NCBI RefSeq assembly: GCF_001083805.1 | Contig: NZ_JXSK01000003.1 | Coordinates: forward strand, 372,001-436,000 | Reading direction: 5' to 3' | Length of the DNA: 64,000 nucleotides | Source of the DNA: Photorhabdus luminescens subsp. luminescens | Lineage (GTDB): Bacteria > Pseudomonadota > Gammaproteobacteria > Enterobacterales > Enterobacteriaceae | Part shown: positions 18,681 to 28,263 of the stretch, in pieces | Layout: each line of letters starts with the position of its first letter | Position numbering within the stretch: the stretch's first letter is position 1 | Translations under genes and position numbers: made by a program | Notes under the pieces: generated by a model | What the model was told of the DNA's origin: nothing | Seen by the model: only the letters and a program-made list of their open reading frames with translations | The model's database searches: none

Positions 18681-20291
18681 ATTATTACCCTCATTGATGT
18701 ATCTTCAAAATTCGTCACAAATCCAGATACGCGGGGAAAAGCTGCGTAAATACCTCCCCCATACTCCACCAGATTTGACTGTGGGAAATAGCGTTATGTC
18801 GTTATCACTATTTCATATGGATAACAAACAGGCCCCGATGATATTTCAGCAATTAGGATAATCGTCGTGTAGTGAAAAAATAATATCCGTTGAAATAACA
18901 ACATTGCCGCTGAAAGAAACTAGCAAAAAATATGTCCATTGTCAGCCGTATGACCAAAATAGGTTTTCCACCAAAAGATGCGAGATTTATTATCTCCACT
19001 CTTCGACATGACAGATCAAATGCTGAGAAACTATCTGCAATGACAGGAGGTCGAACTCAAATAGTAGAATGTCAATCATTACAGTCTTTTTTGTCACTTC
19101 TCAACATTGCACATGACCTAATTTTTCATTACGTAACTTACTGGCTATTTCGACGTCGCTTAATCAGATAAAACTACTAAACGCACACATCAGATAACAC
19201 AGATTAACCGCTGTTAACACAGTGGTTCCGGCCCAATTAATTTCTTCTATGACTAAAACTGTGATTAATGATTTTGACGATGAAATATACAACCACATCG
19301 ATAACAATAGAATATCCGAATTAATAATAAGACAAAAATGAATCAATTTGTCTAATTTATATCATGATGAAAAATAAGACATTAAATAAACATCATTATT
19401 ATTTCTTGATTAAATTAACTCAATCAATCGATTAATTTAATTTTATAACACAATGAAATAAAAAGAAATTTTAATTAATTGCAAAAAAAATACTATTTTT
19501 TTGTTTAACTTGTTGAAAAAGATCATATTTTAGTTAATACTGTTTTCCGTCGAGTGAGAATAGACCTAAAGCAAAGACGAAACTCTGAATTGGAAATCAA
19601 CTTAAAATCCTAAGAAAAATAAGAAGAAATTTTCGTTATCTTAATCACAGTTAAGATGGCAATTTATCCGATCGTATTAATATCGTTGATACGATGACAT
19701 TACGTATTACGGTTTGCCCAATCGGAATATTCACTTTCTTTGAGTAAGATACTAGTGCGTTGAGTAGCTATAGATTACTTTTGTTAATATCGCTATGGAA
19801 TCTCCATTTCAATAAAAATAGTGAAGATAAGTTTATCCATATGTGCTATACACCTTGCCTAATAAGAACTTTTCACTACGTTATTAGCAATCCTTTACAA
19901 GAATTTTGCTATCAATATGGTACTTATCATGCTGTGGGATTTTAGGCATCTTAATAAAAATAAGAATCATTATTAATAACACGAATAAGTTTACAGTAAT
20001 AGATGATATCTCAGAGAAAAAATCATTCTTTTCTATAAAAAAATCAATATCAAAAATTTATTATCAACAATATGAACATAAATATACAGACTATAACATG
20101 GTGAGAAATGATGACTAAATCAGGATAAATTAAAGATATATGTAAAAAATGGTTAAAAGTGCGATTGCATTATATACCGTGATGAAAATGACTTTAATGA
20201 TATCATCAACCATTAAACTACAATAATGGTTAGATGTATATTTCTATTGTACAAACAGGACTAAAACACGTATTTATTAAGGTATTTTTAA
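18681..20291. other. 1.6-kb gene-poor, AT-rich stretch before the fimbrial operon
   Basis: No gene is convincingly supported. A 79-codon frame at 18932-19171 starts ATGTCC without a good ribosome site, and its product resembles nothing I know; it could be a small or decayed gene. Several shorter frames in 19.7-20.1 kb look random. The last few hundred bases must carry the fimbrial promoter. I looked for inverted repeats that would mark an invertible promoter and saw none long enough to report. Confidence 0.45.
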
Positions 20292-20801
20292 ATGAAAAAG
20301 AATTTTATTTTGGTTTCTTTAGTGGCAATATTAGGGATTTTTAGTAGTTTCAATGCGTTATCTTATGATGGAACAATTAAATTTAGAGGTACTATTCTTG
20401 AGAGCGGCTGTACTATTAGCAGTGGTAGTAGCGGAATTCAAGAAGTTAATTTTGGTAAAATACCAAAAGAAAGATTTAAGGGCACAAAAGGAACCATAGC
20501 TGCCTCTCAATCATTTACAATTAATTTAACTAATTGCCCCGGTTCAACTATAGGTATCAAGTTTTTTGGAGCGACAGATTCTAATGATAGTACTTTGTAT
20601 TCTAGCAATGTTTCTGGGGTTGGTATTGAACTGACTAAAGATAGTAAAGAGAAAATAGACGCCAATGCAGAAGTATCAGGTTATTCAATTGCAAAAAAAA
20701 ATGCTAATATCCCTCTTATAGCAAATTTAAAATCAACCCATGCTACTGTCGGTAATGGTGATATTAGGTCAGACGTAAACTTCACACTTATATACCCATA
20801 A
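20292..20801 (+). CDS. Fimbrial major subunit
   Basis: A 169-residue type 1-like pilin. It has a signal peptide (residues 1-24, MKKNFILVSLVAILGIFSSF), a mature part starting with DGTIKFRGTI, a conserved disulfide pair C40 and C82, and the C-terminal donor-strand groove motif ending FTLIYP. It is first in the chaperone-usher operon, as expected for the most abundant subunit, and is 66 bp upstream of the chaperone gene. The AT-rich codon use matches the rest of the operon. Confidence 0.9.
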   Translation: MKKNFILVSLVAILGIFSSFNALSYDGTIKFRGTILESGCTISSGSSGIQEVNFGKIPKERFKGTKGTIAASQSFTINLTNCPGSTIGIKFFGATDSNDSTLYSSNVSGVGIELTKDSKEKIDANAEVSGYSIAKKNANIPLIANLKSTHATVGNGDIRSDVNFTLIYP

Positions 20802-20867
20802 AACCAGTTAAATAATTTATCAAAGCTAACTTATAAAAAAATATTATTTATAACTAAAGGAGTAAAA

Positions 20868-21536
20868 ATGCTTCGCTTTATTACTCCCTTTTTGCTTGTC
20901 TTTTTCATGGGACAAGTACAAGCAGGGATTACTTTAGGTGGAACTCGCCTGATCTATAATGGCTCACAAAAAGAAGCCACAATTTCCATCACCAATTCGG
21001 ATACAGAAAGACCTTATCTTGTACAATCGTGGGTAGATAATATCGATAACCGTCAAAATAAAGTACCGTTCGTTATTACACCACCATTGTTTAAAATGTC
21101 GAAAGAGAGCGAACACCAGATTCGAGTTTCATATATCGGCAATCAACTGCCAGCAGATCGGGAATCGATATTTTTACTTAATGTCAATGCGATTCCGGCG
21201 GTTGAAAAAAATGACAATAGCAAGATGATCATCACGATAAAAAACATTATCAAATTGATTTATCGCCCATCAGGGTTATCTGATAACGATGCTAATGATG
21301 CCATTAATCGTTTGGAAGCATCACGTCATGCCAATGGTGTTCAACTAACTAACCCCACGGCTTATTACATTAATCTTAATGAGATGAAAATTGACGGAAC
21401 ATTAATACCTAGACCCGGATTTATTCCCCCTTTTAGTCAAAAGGTATTTTCAGCCAAAAATGGCATAAAAAACGTGACTCTGACTGCTATCAACGATTAC
21501 GGTGGCACAACAGAAGAGCGCCAGTTTAATTTCTGA
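20868..21536 (+). CDS. Periplasmic fimbrial chaperone (PapD-like)
   Basis: A 222-residue chaperone with signal peptide and two Ig-like domains. GGTRLIYNGSQKEATISITN is the N-terminal strand with the conserved Arg. PFVITPPLFKM and the IFLLNVNAIPA motif mark the F1-G1 region used for donor-strand complementation. The C-terminal domain ends RQFNF. An AAGGAG site precedes the ATG. It escorts subunits to the usher encoded immediately downstream. Confidence 0.93.
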   Translation: MLRFITPFLLVFFMGQVQAGITLGGTRLIYNGSQKEATISITNSDTERPYLVQSWVDNIDNRQNKVPFVITPPLFKMSKESEHQIRVSYIGNQLPADRESIFLLNVNAIPAVEKNDNSKMIITIKNIIKLIYRPSGLSDNDANDAINRLEASRHANGVQLTNPTAYYINLNEMKIDGTLIPRPGFIPPFSQKVFSAKNGIKNVTLTAINDYGGTTEERQFNF

Positions 21537-21559
21537 TAATATTGTCTGATGAGTGTATT

Positions 21560-24040
21560 GTGAAAAGAGTAATCAGTTTTGCTTTAATGATTTGTTGTTT
21601 ATCGTTGCCAGCATATGCAGATCTGTATTTCGATATAAATGCATTACAATTATCAGATGAAGACAGAGAAAATATTAATCTGGAAAGTCTGGCAAAAACA
21701 GATTCCTACATTCCAGGTGTCTATAAAGTTAACGTTATCGTCAATAAAAAGGATATTGGCATTAAAAGCCTATCCTTTATTGACTGTAGTGAGAAACTTT
21801 GCCCTGAATTATCTATCAGTTTGCTGAAAGAAATCGGGGTAAAAATAGCAAGCTTCCCTGAATTAGCATCCCTTGCTGAACAAGAAATCATTTCTCAACC
21901 AGAGAAATATATTAAACAGGCGTCAGCAGAACTGGATTTAAGTCAACTTACTTTGAACCTGAATTTTCCCCAGGCTGCCATGCAATCGCAAATCAGGGGA
22001 GATATCTCTCCTGATCAATGGGATGATGGCTTGCCGATGTTTTTCACCAATTATCATCTGACAGGAATGCAATCCTGGAATAAAAATCAAACTGAACAGA
22101 ATCAATATCTGAATTTACGTAGCGGCTTTAATTTAGGTCCGTGGCGAATTCGTCATAATAGTTACTACAACCATACGGGTACAACATCTGAATGGAAATC
22201 ACTTAAAGCCTATGCTGAACGGGATATTCGTCCATTAAAATCCCGTCTGGTATTAGGAGAAACAACCACCGATAGCATGGTATTCGATAGTTTCACTTTT
22301 AATGGCATTAAATTGATGTCTGATAGCCAAATGTTGCCGGATAGTCAGCAAGGGTTTGCGCCTGTCGTCCGTGGTATTGCTATGACTCACGCAAGAATAG
22401 AAGTGCACCAGAAAGATAATATTATTTATCAAACTTTTGTTCCACCCGGTGCCTTTGAAATTACCGATATTTACCCCAGTAATCTAAATGGTGATCTGGA
22501 AATATCTATTTATGAAGAAAATGGTAAAGTCAGAAGATTTACTCAGCCTTTTGCTGCCTCACCATTAATGATCCGTGCCGGCCAAATGAAGTATTTTGCT
22601 AATATTGGTAAATTCAGCGGTGGCAAACAAGCCAGTAAAAAAAGATTTATCCAGACAGAAGCTATTTACGGGTTATGGGATAGCACTACAATTTATGGTG
22701 GAATCATTGTTTCTCCCGACTATCAAAGCCATGCATTAGGTTTAGGGCATAATCTGGGAAAAATTGGCGCGGTATCAATCGATGTCACCAACGCAGCAAC
22801 CCATCTCCCAAACGGAGAAAAGAAAACCGGACAATCTTATCAGATACGCTACAGTAAAGGTTTTACTGAAACCAATACAACGGTGACATTAGCGGGTTAT
22901 CGCTACAATACCAACGGTTATTACAGCTTTAGCGATGCCAATAATAACCCCCAATTTGCTGATAATAACAGAAATAGCGCGCCTAAAAACCGGATGCAAA
23001 TAACGATGGGCCAAAGCTTAGGACAATATGGCAGTCTTTCATTATCGGCCTGGCAGCAAGATTACTGGCAAGATAAAACCAGTAAGAATCAGTCATATTC
23101 TATGTCCTATAATACCAATATTCGTGATATCTCTTTGTCATTGAGCTACAATTACCACCGTAATCGCTCAAGCATTAATAACGATCAAGTGTTTTCATTC
23201 AATATCAGTATTCCTCTGGATAAATGGCTGCCATCAAACAATCACAGTGCATCGGTAGATTATGATACCTCTTATAACACCCGCGGTAGCAGCCAGCATT
23301 CAATGACATTATCCGGCTCCTTACTGGAACAACAGAATCTGAACTATACCATTTCTCAAAATTACAGCTACGAAAAATCAGAGAAAGAAAAAGAATCTGG
23401 TAATGCCGCCAGTTTATATTACAGAGGCTCATATGGTTCAATGAATGTAGGTTACACCACTGATCATAGAAAAAATCAGCGGGTTAATTATGGATTAGAG
23501 GGAGCGATTATTGCCCATCCCTATGGGGTTACCTTGGCGCAAAATATTAGCGAAAGCGGCGCCAGCGCCTTAATTCGTGCCCCTGGGGCAACCAATGCCA
23601 AAGTACTGAATAATACATCTATCAGTACAGATTGGCGAGGATATACCGTCGTGCCTTATATATCGCAATATCGGGAAAATATGTTATCTCTTGATACCAA
23701 TACATTCGGTGATGACGTAGATATTGATAATCCAACCACTAAGGTCATTCCAACCAAAGGGGCATTGGTGCTGGCAGATTATTCTATTCGTGTTGGTCAT
23801 CGAGTATTTTTAACTTTACGACATAACGATAAAAAACTCCCATTCGGCACAATAATCACTGGCCCAAATGGTGTTAATGGTATGGTGAATGAAAGGGGAG
23901 AAGTCTTCCTGAGTGGCGTGAGTGACACTGCAAAATTAGCAGCCGATTTAGGCGATAAACAAAGCTGTCATATTAAATTCGATAGTAAATTATATCAAAA
24001 AATTAATGGTATTATTCTGACCTCATTACGTTGTCAGTGA
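21560..24040 (+). CDS. Fimbrial outer-membrane usher
   Basis: An 826-residue FimD/PapC-type usher that exports and polymerises subunits. It has a signal peptide, an N-terminal periplasmic domain with YFDINALQLSDED, a 24-strand barrel region rich in YGGIIVSPDYQSHALGLG-type strands, a plug domain, and C-terminal domains ending in a CHIKFD...LRCQ disulfide pair. The GTG at 21560 is chosen over the upstream TTG at 21542, as it directly precedes a proper signal peptide (KRVISFALMICCLSLPAYA). It is 23 bp from the chaperone gene. A decayed copy of its last 45 codons lies downstream, between the two adhesin genes. Confidence 0.93.
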   Translation: MKRVISFALMICCLSLPAYADLYFDINALQLSDEDRENINLESLAKTDSYIPGVYKVNVIVNKKDIGIKSLSFIDCSEKLCPELSISLLKEIGVKIASFPELASLAEQEIISQPEKYIKQASAELDLSQLTLNLNFPQAAMQSQIRGDISPDQWDDGLPMFFTNYHLTGMQSWNKNQTEQNQYLNLRSGFNLGPWRIRHNSYYNHTGTTSEWKSLKAYAERDIRPLKSRLVLGETTTDSMVFDSFTFNGIKLMSDSQMLPDSQQGFAPVVRGIAMTHARIEVHQKDNIIYQTFVPPGAFEITDIYPSNLNGDLEISIYEENGKVRRFTQPFAASPLMIRAGQMKYFANIGKFSGGKQASKKRFIQTEAIYGLWDSTTIYGGIIVSPDYQSHALGLGHNLGKIGAVSIDVTNAATHLPNGEKKTGQSYQIRYSKGFTETNTTVTLAGYRYNTNGYYSFSDANNNPQFADNNRNSAPKNRMQITMGQSLGQYGSLSLSAWQQDYWQDKTSKNQSYSMSYNTNIRDISLSLSYNYHRNRSSINNDQVFSFNISIPLDKWLPSNNHSASVDYDTSYNTRGSSQHSMTLSGSLLEQQNLNYTISQNYSYEKSEKEKESGNAASLYYRGSYGSMNVGYTTDHRKNQRVNYGLEGAIIAHPYGVTLAQNISESGASALIRAPGATNAKVLNNTSISTDWRGYTVVPYISQYRENMLSLDTNTFGDDVDIDNPTTKVIPTKGALVLADYSIRVGHRVFLTLRHNDKKLPFGTIITGPNGVNGMVNERGEVFLSGVSDTAKLAADLGDKQSCHIKFDSKLYQKINGIILTSLRCQ

Positions 24041-24067
24041 TTAAAATAGTATTTATCTAGGGAAAGC

Positions 24068-25024
24068 ATGAAAAATAAGTTAATGATATTAGCAACATTA
24101 TTACTAACACTACTCAATATTAAAAAATCAATTGCCTCATGTAAATTAAGCAATGAATTTAAAGCAATTGATTTAAATGTTGAGATAAATGAAATTATCA
24201 ATGCAGACTATAATATTCGAAGACATATTACCATCGCTGAATACGGTCCTATGGAACTGGCTAACAAAATAGGGATTAAAGCCGATTCAACCATTGCTAT
24301 CTGTGATAATAATGAAAATATCTCTTTCGAAACAACATCAGGTAGAATAGGACTCTCCAAAGAGAGTGATTGGATAAAAACCAGTGTAGAGAATTTATAT
24401 TTTTCCGTATCTTATGATGGAGATGGGAAGGGTGGCATCAATAGAAAAATAACTTTAAGAGATATCGGTAAAATAACAATTAATCTTATTCAAACAAATG
24501 ATATCAAATCAGGCTCCATACTAAAAAGAGGGTTGATATCTTCTTTATCAACAAGTGATGGTAAAAAATTAATAAATATCAAATATAATAAGGACAATAT
24601 AATTGGCAGTCAAAGCTGTATGACATCCACACCCTATAAAGAAATAAAACTTGGAAGGATTAATACTTCTTCATTTAAAGGAAGAGGCTCTACTGCTGGT
24701 CGTAATAACTTTCATATTCTCATTCAATGTAAAGATAAAAATATCCCCACTATTAGGTTCACAGGAGAAGTAGTGAGTCCAAGTCTAAATAGCATTGTTA
24801 AACTACATCAATACAGCGAGGGAAAAACAGCCAAAGGTATTGGTGTTCAATTGTTACATAACCATAATCCTGTTTATATGGATACATCTCTTGCTATCAC
24901 TGAATGGAGAGGTGAAAAAGATCTTTACTATTTACCGCTTACTGCCCATTATTACCAAATAGATGATAAAGTAACCGGCGGAAAAGCTAACGCAACAATA
25001 CACTTTACAATTGAATACAAATAG
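24068..25024 (+). CDS. Fimbrial adhesin-like tip protein, first copy
   Basis: A 318-residue secreted protein with signal peptide. The N-terminal region (about 25-175) is a putative receptor-binding lectin-like domain. The C-terminal pilin domain (about 180-318) starts near QSCMTSTP and has the paired Cys and terminal IHFTIEYK donor-groove strand. Two-domain organisation and position after the usher suggest a tip adhesin. It is clearly paralogous to the next gene: both share SSFKG.G.TAG, C-terminal LPLTAHYYQ/LPFTARYYQ and TGGKANA. The receptor is unknown. Confidence 0.82.
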   Translation: MKNKLMILATLLLTLLNIKKSIASCKLSNEFKAIDLNVEINEIINADYNIRRHITIAEYGPMELANKIGIKADSTIAICDNNENISFETTSGRIGLSKESDWIKTSVENLYFSVSYDGDGKGGINRKITLRDIGKITINLIQTNDIKSGSILKRGLISSLSTSDGKKLINIKYNKDNIIGSQSCMTSTPYKEIKLGRINTSSFKGRGSTAGRNNFHILIQCKDKNIPTIRFTGEVVSPSLNSIVKLHQYSEGKTAKGIGVQLLHNHNPVYMDTSLAITEWRGEKDLYYLPLTAHYYQIDDKVTGGKANATIHFTIEYK

Positions 25025-25081
25025 CTTTACAAACCATCCAATTTAACTTAAATTATTAACATCACATTAACATGAGAAAAA

Positions 25082-25222
25082 AGAGAAATTTTCCTCCGTG
25101 ATGTTAATAATACCGCAGAATTAAAACCTGATTTAGACGATAAATAAATCTGCCCTATTAATTTCACTAATAAACTATACCGGGAAGATAATGGCACTAC
25201 TCTTGCTTCATTATGTTATTAA
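25082..25222 (+). pseudogene. Relic of the usher 3' end
   Basis: Read in frame, this 47-codon stretch gives REIFLRDVNNTAELKPDL, then DDK, a stop, ICPINFTNKLYREDNG and TTLASLCY. It aligns end to end with the last part of the usher (GEVFLSGVSDTAKLAADL...LTSLRCQ), including the stop region. A premature TAA at 25145 and loss of everything upstream show it is non-functional. It lies exactly where an usher end would be if the usher-adhesin junction had been duplicated. Confidence 0.88.
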
Positions 25223-25285
25223 TAAATGGTGTTATTAGTAAATTTTGTTGTCAGTAATTAAGAGTAAATCTCAACAGGCATAGAT

Positions 25286-26314
25286 ATGAAATCTTATTTA
25301 CGGTTATTAATTTCTGCTGTTTTAATGTTCAATATCAATAAAATACATGCTGCTTGTATTTTAGAATCCACAACGAGTAACAGCACTGTCTATTTTGATT
25401 TAAATTCACTTAAATTAGACTTAAATACATCAGACACTAAAAGTATTCATGTCGCCAGATTCAGTACTGAACAATTAGCTAGCAGTATGGGGCTAAATAT
25501 AAATGACCCTATTTTTTCATGTGATGACAACGGATATTTGGTTTTTGGTGAAAGTATCTATCTTGGCATGGCAGGTAATACGGAGCATGGGACAGGAAAA
25601 TTAACAACAGGCATAGAGAATCTCTATTTATATTTTGTTGCTCCTACCGGGAACCTAAATAATATGAGATATCCCACAGCGGATGGCAGAAGTTATATAT
25701 ATTACCCGCCAGAAAAGAAAAAAATCACCTGGAAAGATATCGGCGATATTGATGTTTATCTCTATAAAGAAGGTGAAATTAAATCGGGGAGATCATTGCA
25801 TGCTGGAATAATTTCCATATTACAAACATCGAACGGCATCCGCCTATTAACAATAAGAAACAAAACAAGATATCATGTTACTGCTCAAGGTTGCATGGCT
25901 CTATCTGGCGATCAAACCGTTAAATTTCATGATGTTTATAGTTCTTCGTTTAAAGGAATAGGAACAACCGCTGGTCATGCTGATTTTAATATCGGCATTG
26001 AATGTACAGAAAAAATCAAACCTACAATTACATTTTCAGCAAGAACAATCAATGGCGCACCAGATAGTATTATTCAATTAGACAGAGATAATACAACAAA
26101 TACAGCAAATACAGCAAATACAGCAAAAGGAGTTGGTGTACAAATCTTATATATGGGAACTCCCATTCCTATTGGAAAGCCATTTGTTGTAGGTTATTCT
26201 GACAGAAATTCTCGTTATAATTTACCTTTCACTGCCCGTTATTACCAGACCGATGATCGAATAACAGGTGGAAAAGCTAACGCAATAGCACATTTTACCG
26301 TTCAATATGAGTGA
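25286..26314 (+). CDS. Fimbrial adhesin-like tip protein, second copy
   Basis: A 342-residue paralogue of the preceding adhesin, with signal peptide, an N-terminal domain (about 23-195) and a C-terminal pilin domain (about 200-342, starting near QGCMALSGD and ending IAHFTVQYE). Near residues 269-281 a run of 9-nt repeats encodes (NTA)3, a possible slippage site. The N-terminal domains of the two paralogues diverge much more than the pilin domains, as expected if they bind different receptors. It is the last fimbrial gene. Confidence 0.82.
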   Translation: MKSYLRLLISAVLMFNINKIHAACILESTTSNSTVYFDLNSLKLDLNTSDTKSIHVARFSTEQLASSMGLNINDPIFSCDDNGYLVFGESIYLGMAGNTEHGTGKLTTGIENLYLYFVAPTGNLNNMRYPTADGRSYIYYPPEKKKITWKDIGDIDVYLYKEGEIKSGRSLHAGIISILQTSNGIRLLTIRNKTRYHVTAQGCMALSGDQTVKFHDVYSSSFKGIGTTAGHADFNIGIECTEKIKPTITFSARTINGAPDSIIQLDRDNTTNTANTANTAKGVGVQILYMGTPIPIGKPFVVGYSDRNSRYNLPFTARYYQTDDRITGGKANAIAHFTVQYE

Positions 26315-26359
26315 TATTAAGTATAAACTATCTAGTATTTTCTTATCTGGATAATCAAC

Positions 26360-27103
26360 ATGGAACAAACAGTTATACACACTAAACAAGCACCGCTGCC
26401 AAAAGATGGCAGTGGATTTATCACTCAAATCGAGTATGGAACGGTTGTTAAACACCCCCAAGTGCATTTCTGGCAAACTCACTTTGAACTTTCACATTAT
26501 CACGATGAATTGTTCAATCAATTCAATCTCCCCTTCCCTGACACATTAACTAAAGCCGTCAAGAAACGGCGGGCTGAATATCTGGCAGCACGTTATTGCG
26601 CCAGACAACTTTTAGCGCAATTAGGGCAACCCGAATTTAATTTGATCTCTGGTAATGATCGCGCGCCAATCTGGCCGGAAGGTATTTGCGGTTCTGTTTC
26701 TCATTCAACTTATTGTGCAATTGTGCTGGCTGCGCCGCAAATTAATAACAGATTAATTGGTGTCGATGTAGAAGCTATCGTTGATCGTCAAAATATAGAT
26801 GAAATCACAAAAATGATTGTGAATGACAGAGAAATTCAACTTCTGAAACATTATCATTTACCATTTGAACAAGCGTTTACTCTTGCCTTTTCAGTAAAAG
26901 AGAGCTTATATAAAGCACTTTATCCACAAGTAAAACGATTCTTTGGTTTTGAAGCGGCTGAAATTACTGCCCTATCCCTCGAAAATAATGAAATAACGTT
27001 GGTGTTGCGGGAAACTCTCACCCATCATTACCCAACAGGTACAATATTTCGTGGGCAATTTATTATCTACCCACAGGAAATATTAACGCTAATTATTCAA
27101 TAG
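26360..27103 (+). CDS. 4'-phosphopantetheinyl transferase (EntD/Sfp type)
   Basis: A 247-residue enzyme that transfers phosphopantetheine from CoA to carrier proteins of peptide, polyketide or siderophore synthases. Motifs are SVSHS (112-116), GVDVE (134-138) with metal-binding Asp136 and Glu138, and FSVKESLYKAL (177-187) with Glu181 and Lys185. The N-terminal RAEYLAARYCARQ is also typical of EntD. In Photorhabdus a PPTase called NgrA is required for siderophore, antibiotic and stilbene production and nematode growth; this gene may be ngrA, but Photorhabdus has more than one PPTase, so no symbol is given. It lies 45 bp after the fimbrial operon, with no carrier-protein gene nearby. Confidence 0.92.
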   Translation: MEQTVIHTKQAPLPKDGSGFITQIEYGTVVKHPQVHFWQTHFELSHYHDELFNQFNLPFPDTLTKAVKKRRAEYLAARYCARQLLAQLGQPEFNLISGNDRAPIWPEGICGSVSHSTYCAIVLAAPQINNRLIGVDVEAIVDRQNIDEITKMIVNDREIQLLKHYHLPFEQAFTLAFSVKESLYKALYPQVKRFFGFEAAEITALSLENNEITLVLRETLTHHYPTGTIFRGQFIIYPQEILTLIIQ

Positions 27104-27104
27104 T

Positions 27105-27231
27105 TATACCCTATGGATTTCAAGATGCATCGCGACGGCAAGGGAGAGAATCCTCGGGAGCATAGCGAACTATGTGACCGGGGTGACCGAGCGCAGCCAA
27201 CAAAGAGGCAACTTGAAAGATAACGGGTATA
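27105..27231 (+). repeat. ERIC element, copy 3
   Basis: TATACCCTATGGATTTCAAG to TTGAAAGATAACGGGTATA, in the same orientation as copy 1. It begins immediately after the PPTase stop codon and separates it from the convergent hpaR. Confidence 0.94.
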
Positions 27232-27304
27232 AAACTGATAATTGCTGATTATACTCACCAATTTCACTATTATTCATTACCATCATTTTCAATAAAGATT
27301 CTAT

Positions 27305-27751
27305 TTATTTAATATCCTTTTCTGTATTTATCAGCGAGTTATTGCCCACAGCAATTAATTCTTCCAACAAAGCTGAAAGCTGAACCAATTTTTCCGGCGA
27401 AAAGGCTTTTTCAATCGCCTGATATCCCTGTTCCACCTGCTCTTTCGCCTTGTCATAAAGTTTCTGACCATCCGGCGTTAAAGAAACATAAAGTTTGCGC
27501 TGGTCATTCATCGGTTTAAGACGAAAGATCAAGCCATCACGCTCCATGCGAGTCAATATCCCAGTCAAACTTGGGCGAAGAATACAGGTCTGGCAAGATA
27601 AATCATAAAAATCAATCGACCGATTATCAGACAGTACACGAATAATACGCCACTGCTGTTCAGTCAAATTATGACTCTTAAGGATTGGGCGAAAAAAACC
27701 CATCGCGGTTTCTCGCGCCTGAAGTAGTGCAATTGTCAGAGATTCATGCAT
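27305..27751 (-). CDS. hpaR: Homoprotocatechuate operon repressor HpaR (MarR family)
   Basis: A 148-residue MarR-type regulator closely matching E. coli HpaR (SLTIALLQARE at the start, ILRPSLTGILTRMERDGLI as recognition helix and wing, NDQRKLYVSLT). HpaR represses the meta-cleavage operon and responds to aromatic pathway intermediates. It is divergent from hpaG1, with a 512-bp AT-rich intergenic region that includes an ERIC element. Confidence 0.95.
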   Translation of the reverse strand: MHESLTIALLQARETAMGFFRPILKSHNLTEQQWRIIRVLSDNRSIDFYDLSCQTCILRPSLTGILTRMERDGLIFRLKPMNDQRKLYVSLTPDGQKLYDKAKEQVEQGYQAIEKAFSPEKLVQLSALLEELIAVGNNSLINTEKDIK

Positions 27752-28263
27752 GGGTAATGAAGGCTCTTATCTTAGTTAATCACTGATTTACTCTCTGTCG
27801 AGAGTGCTATCTCACTCTATAACTACAATAAAAAGACTAGCACGTCCCCCAATCAACCACAAAGAAAAAATCATAAAAATATTAATAAGTAAATAAAAAT
27901 AAACTCAGAAAATCAAGTTAATAAAAGGTTAATGTAGAATCAATCGCTTTATCCAAAAAAATATTAATACGTTGATTAATAAAGATAAAAAATAAATTTA
28001 GTAGAGATATTGTTACTGAGATCACAATTAAAATTAACAAACACATTAACATATTGCAACAATGCGTCTTGTGGTTTATTAATATATTAATAAATGCATC
28101 TTATACCTAATAGATTTCGAGTTGCAGCGCGGCGGCAAGTGAACGAATCCCCAGGAGCATAGATAACTATGTGACTGGGGTGAGTGAAAGCAGCCAACAA
28201 AGCAGCAGCTTGAAAGATGAAGGGTATAAAACCACCCGTTTAAGTTTTCATGAGGAATCGTTA
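27752..28263. promoter_or_regulatory. Divergent control region between hpaR and the hpa operon
   Basis: About 350 bp of very AT-rich DNA precede an ERIC element. It contains several ATTAAT and GTTAAT repeats, including an ATTAAT-6 bp-ATTAAT arrangement near 27963, candidates for HpaR binding. This assignment is positional; no operator was verified. The ERIC occupies the last 160 bp before hpaG1. Confidence 0.5.
28102..28228 (+). repeat. ERIC element, copy 4, in the hpaG1 leader
   Basis: TTATACCTAATAGATTTCGA to TTGAAAGATGAAGGGTATA. It ends 35 bp upstream of the hpaG1 start, so it is either transcribed as part of the operon leader or lies across the promoter. Its hairpin could affect expression of the whole pathway. 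Confidence 0.92.

Noticed and set aside
18932..19171. A 79-codon frame in the gene-poor stretch
   Set aside because: No ribosome site, no recognised similarity and no partner gene; kept only as a note in the stretch entry.
19500..20291. An invertible promoter like that of other Photorhabdus fimbriae
   Set aside because: No pair of inverted repeats of useful length and no recombinase gene was seen near the operon.
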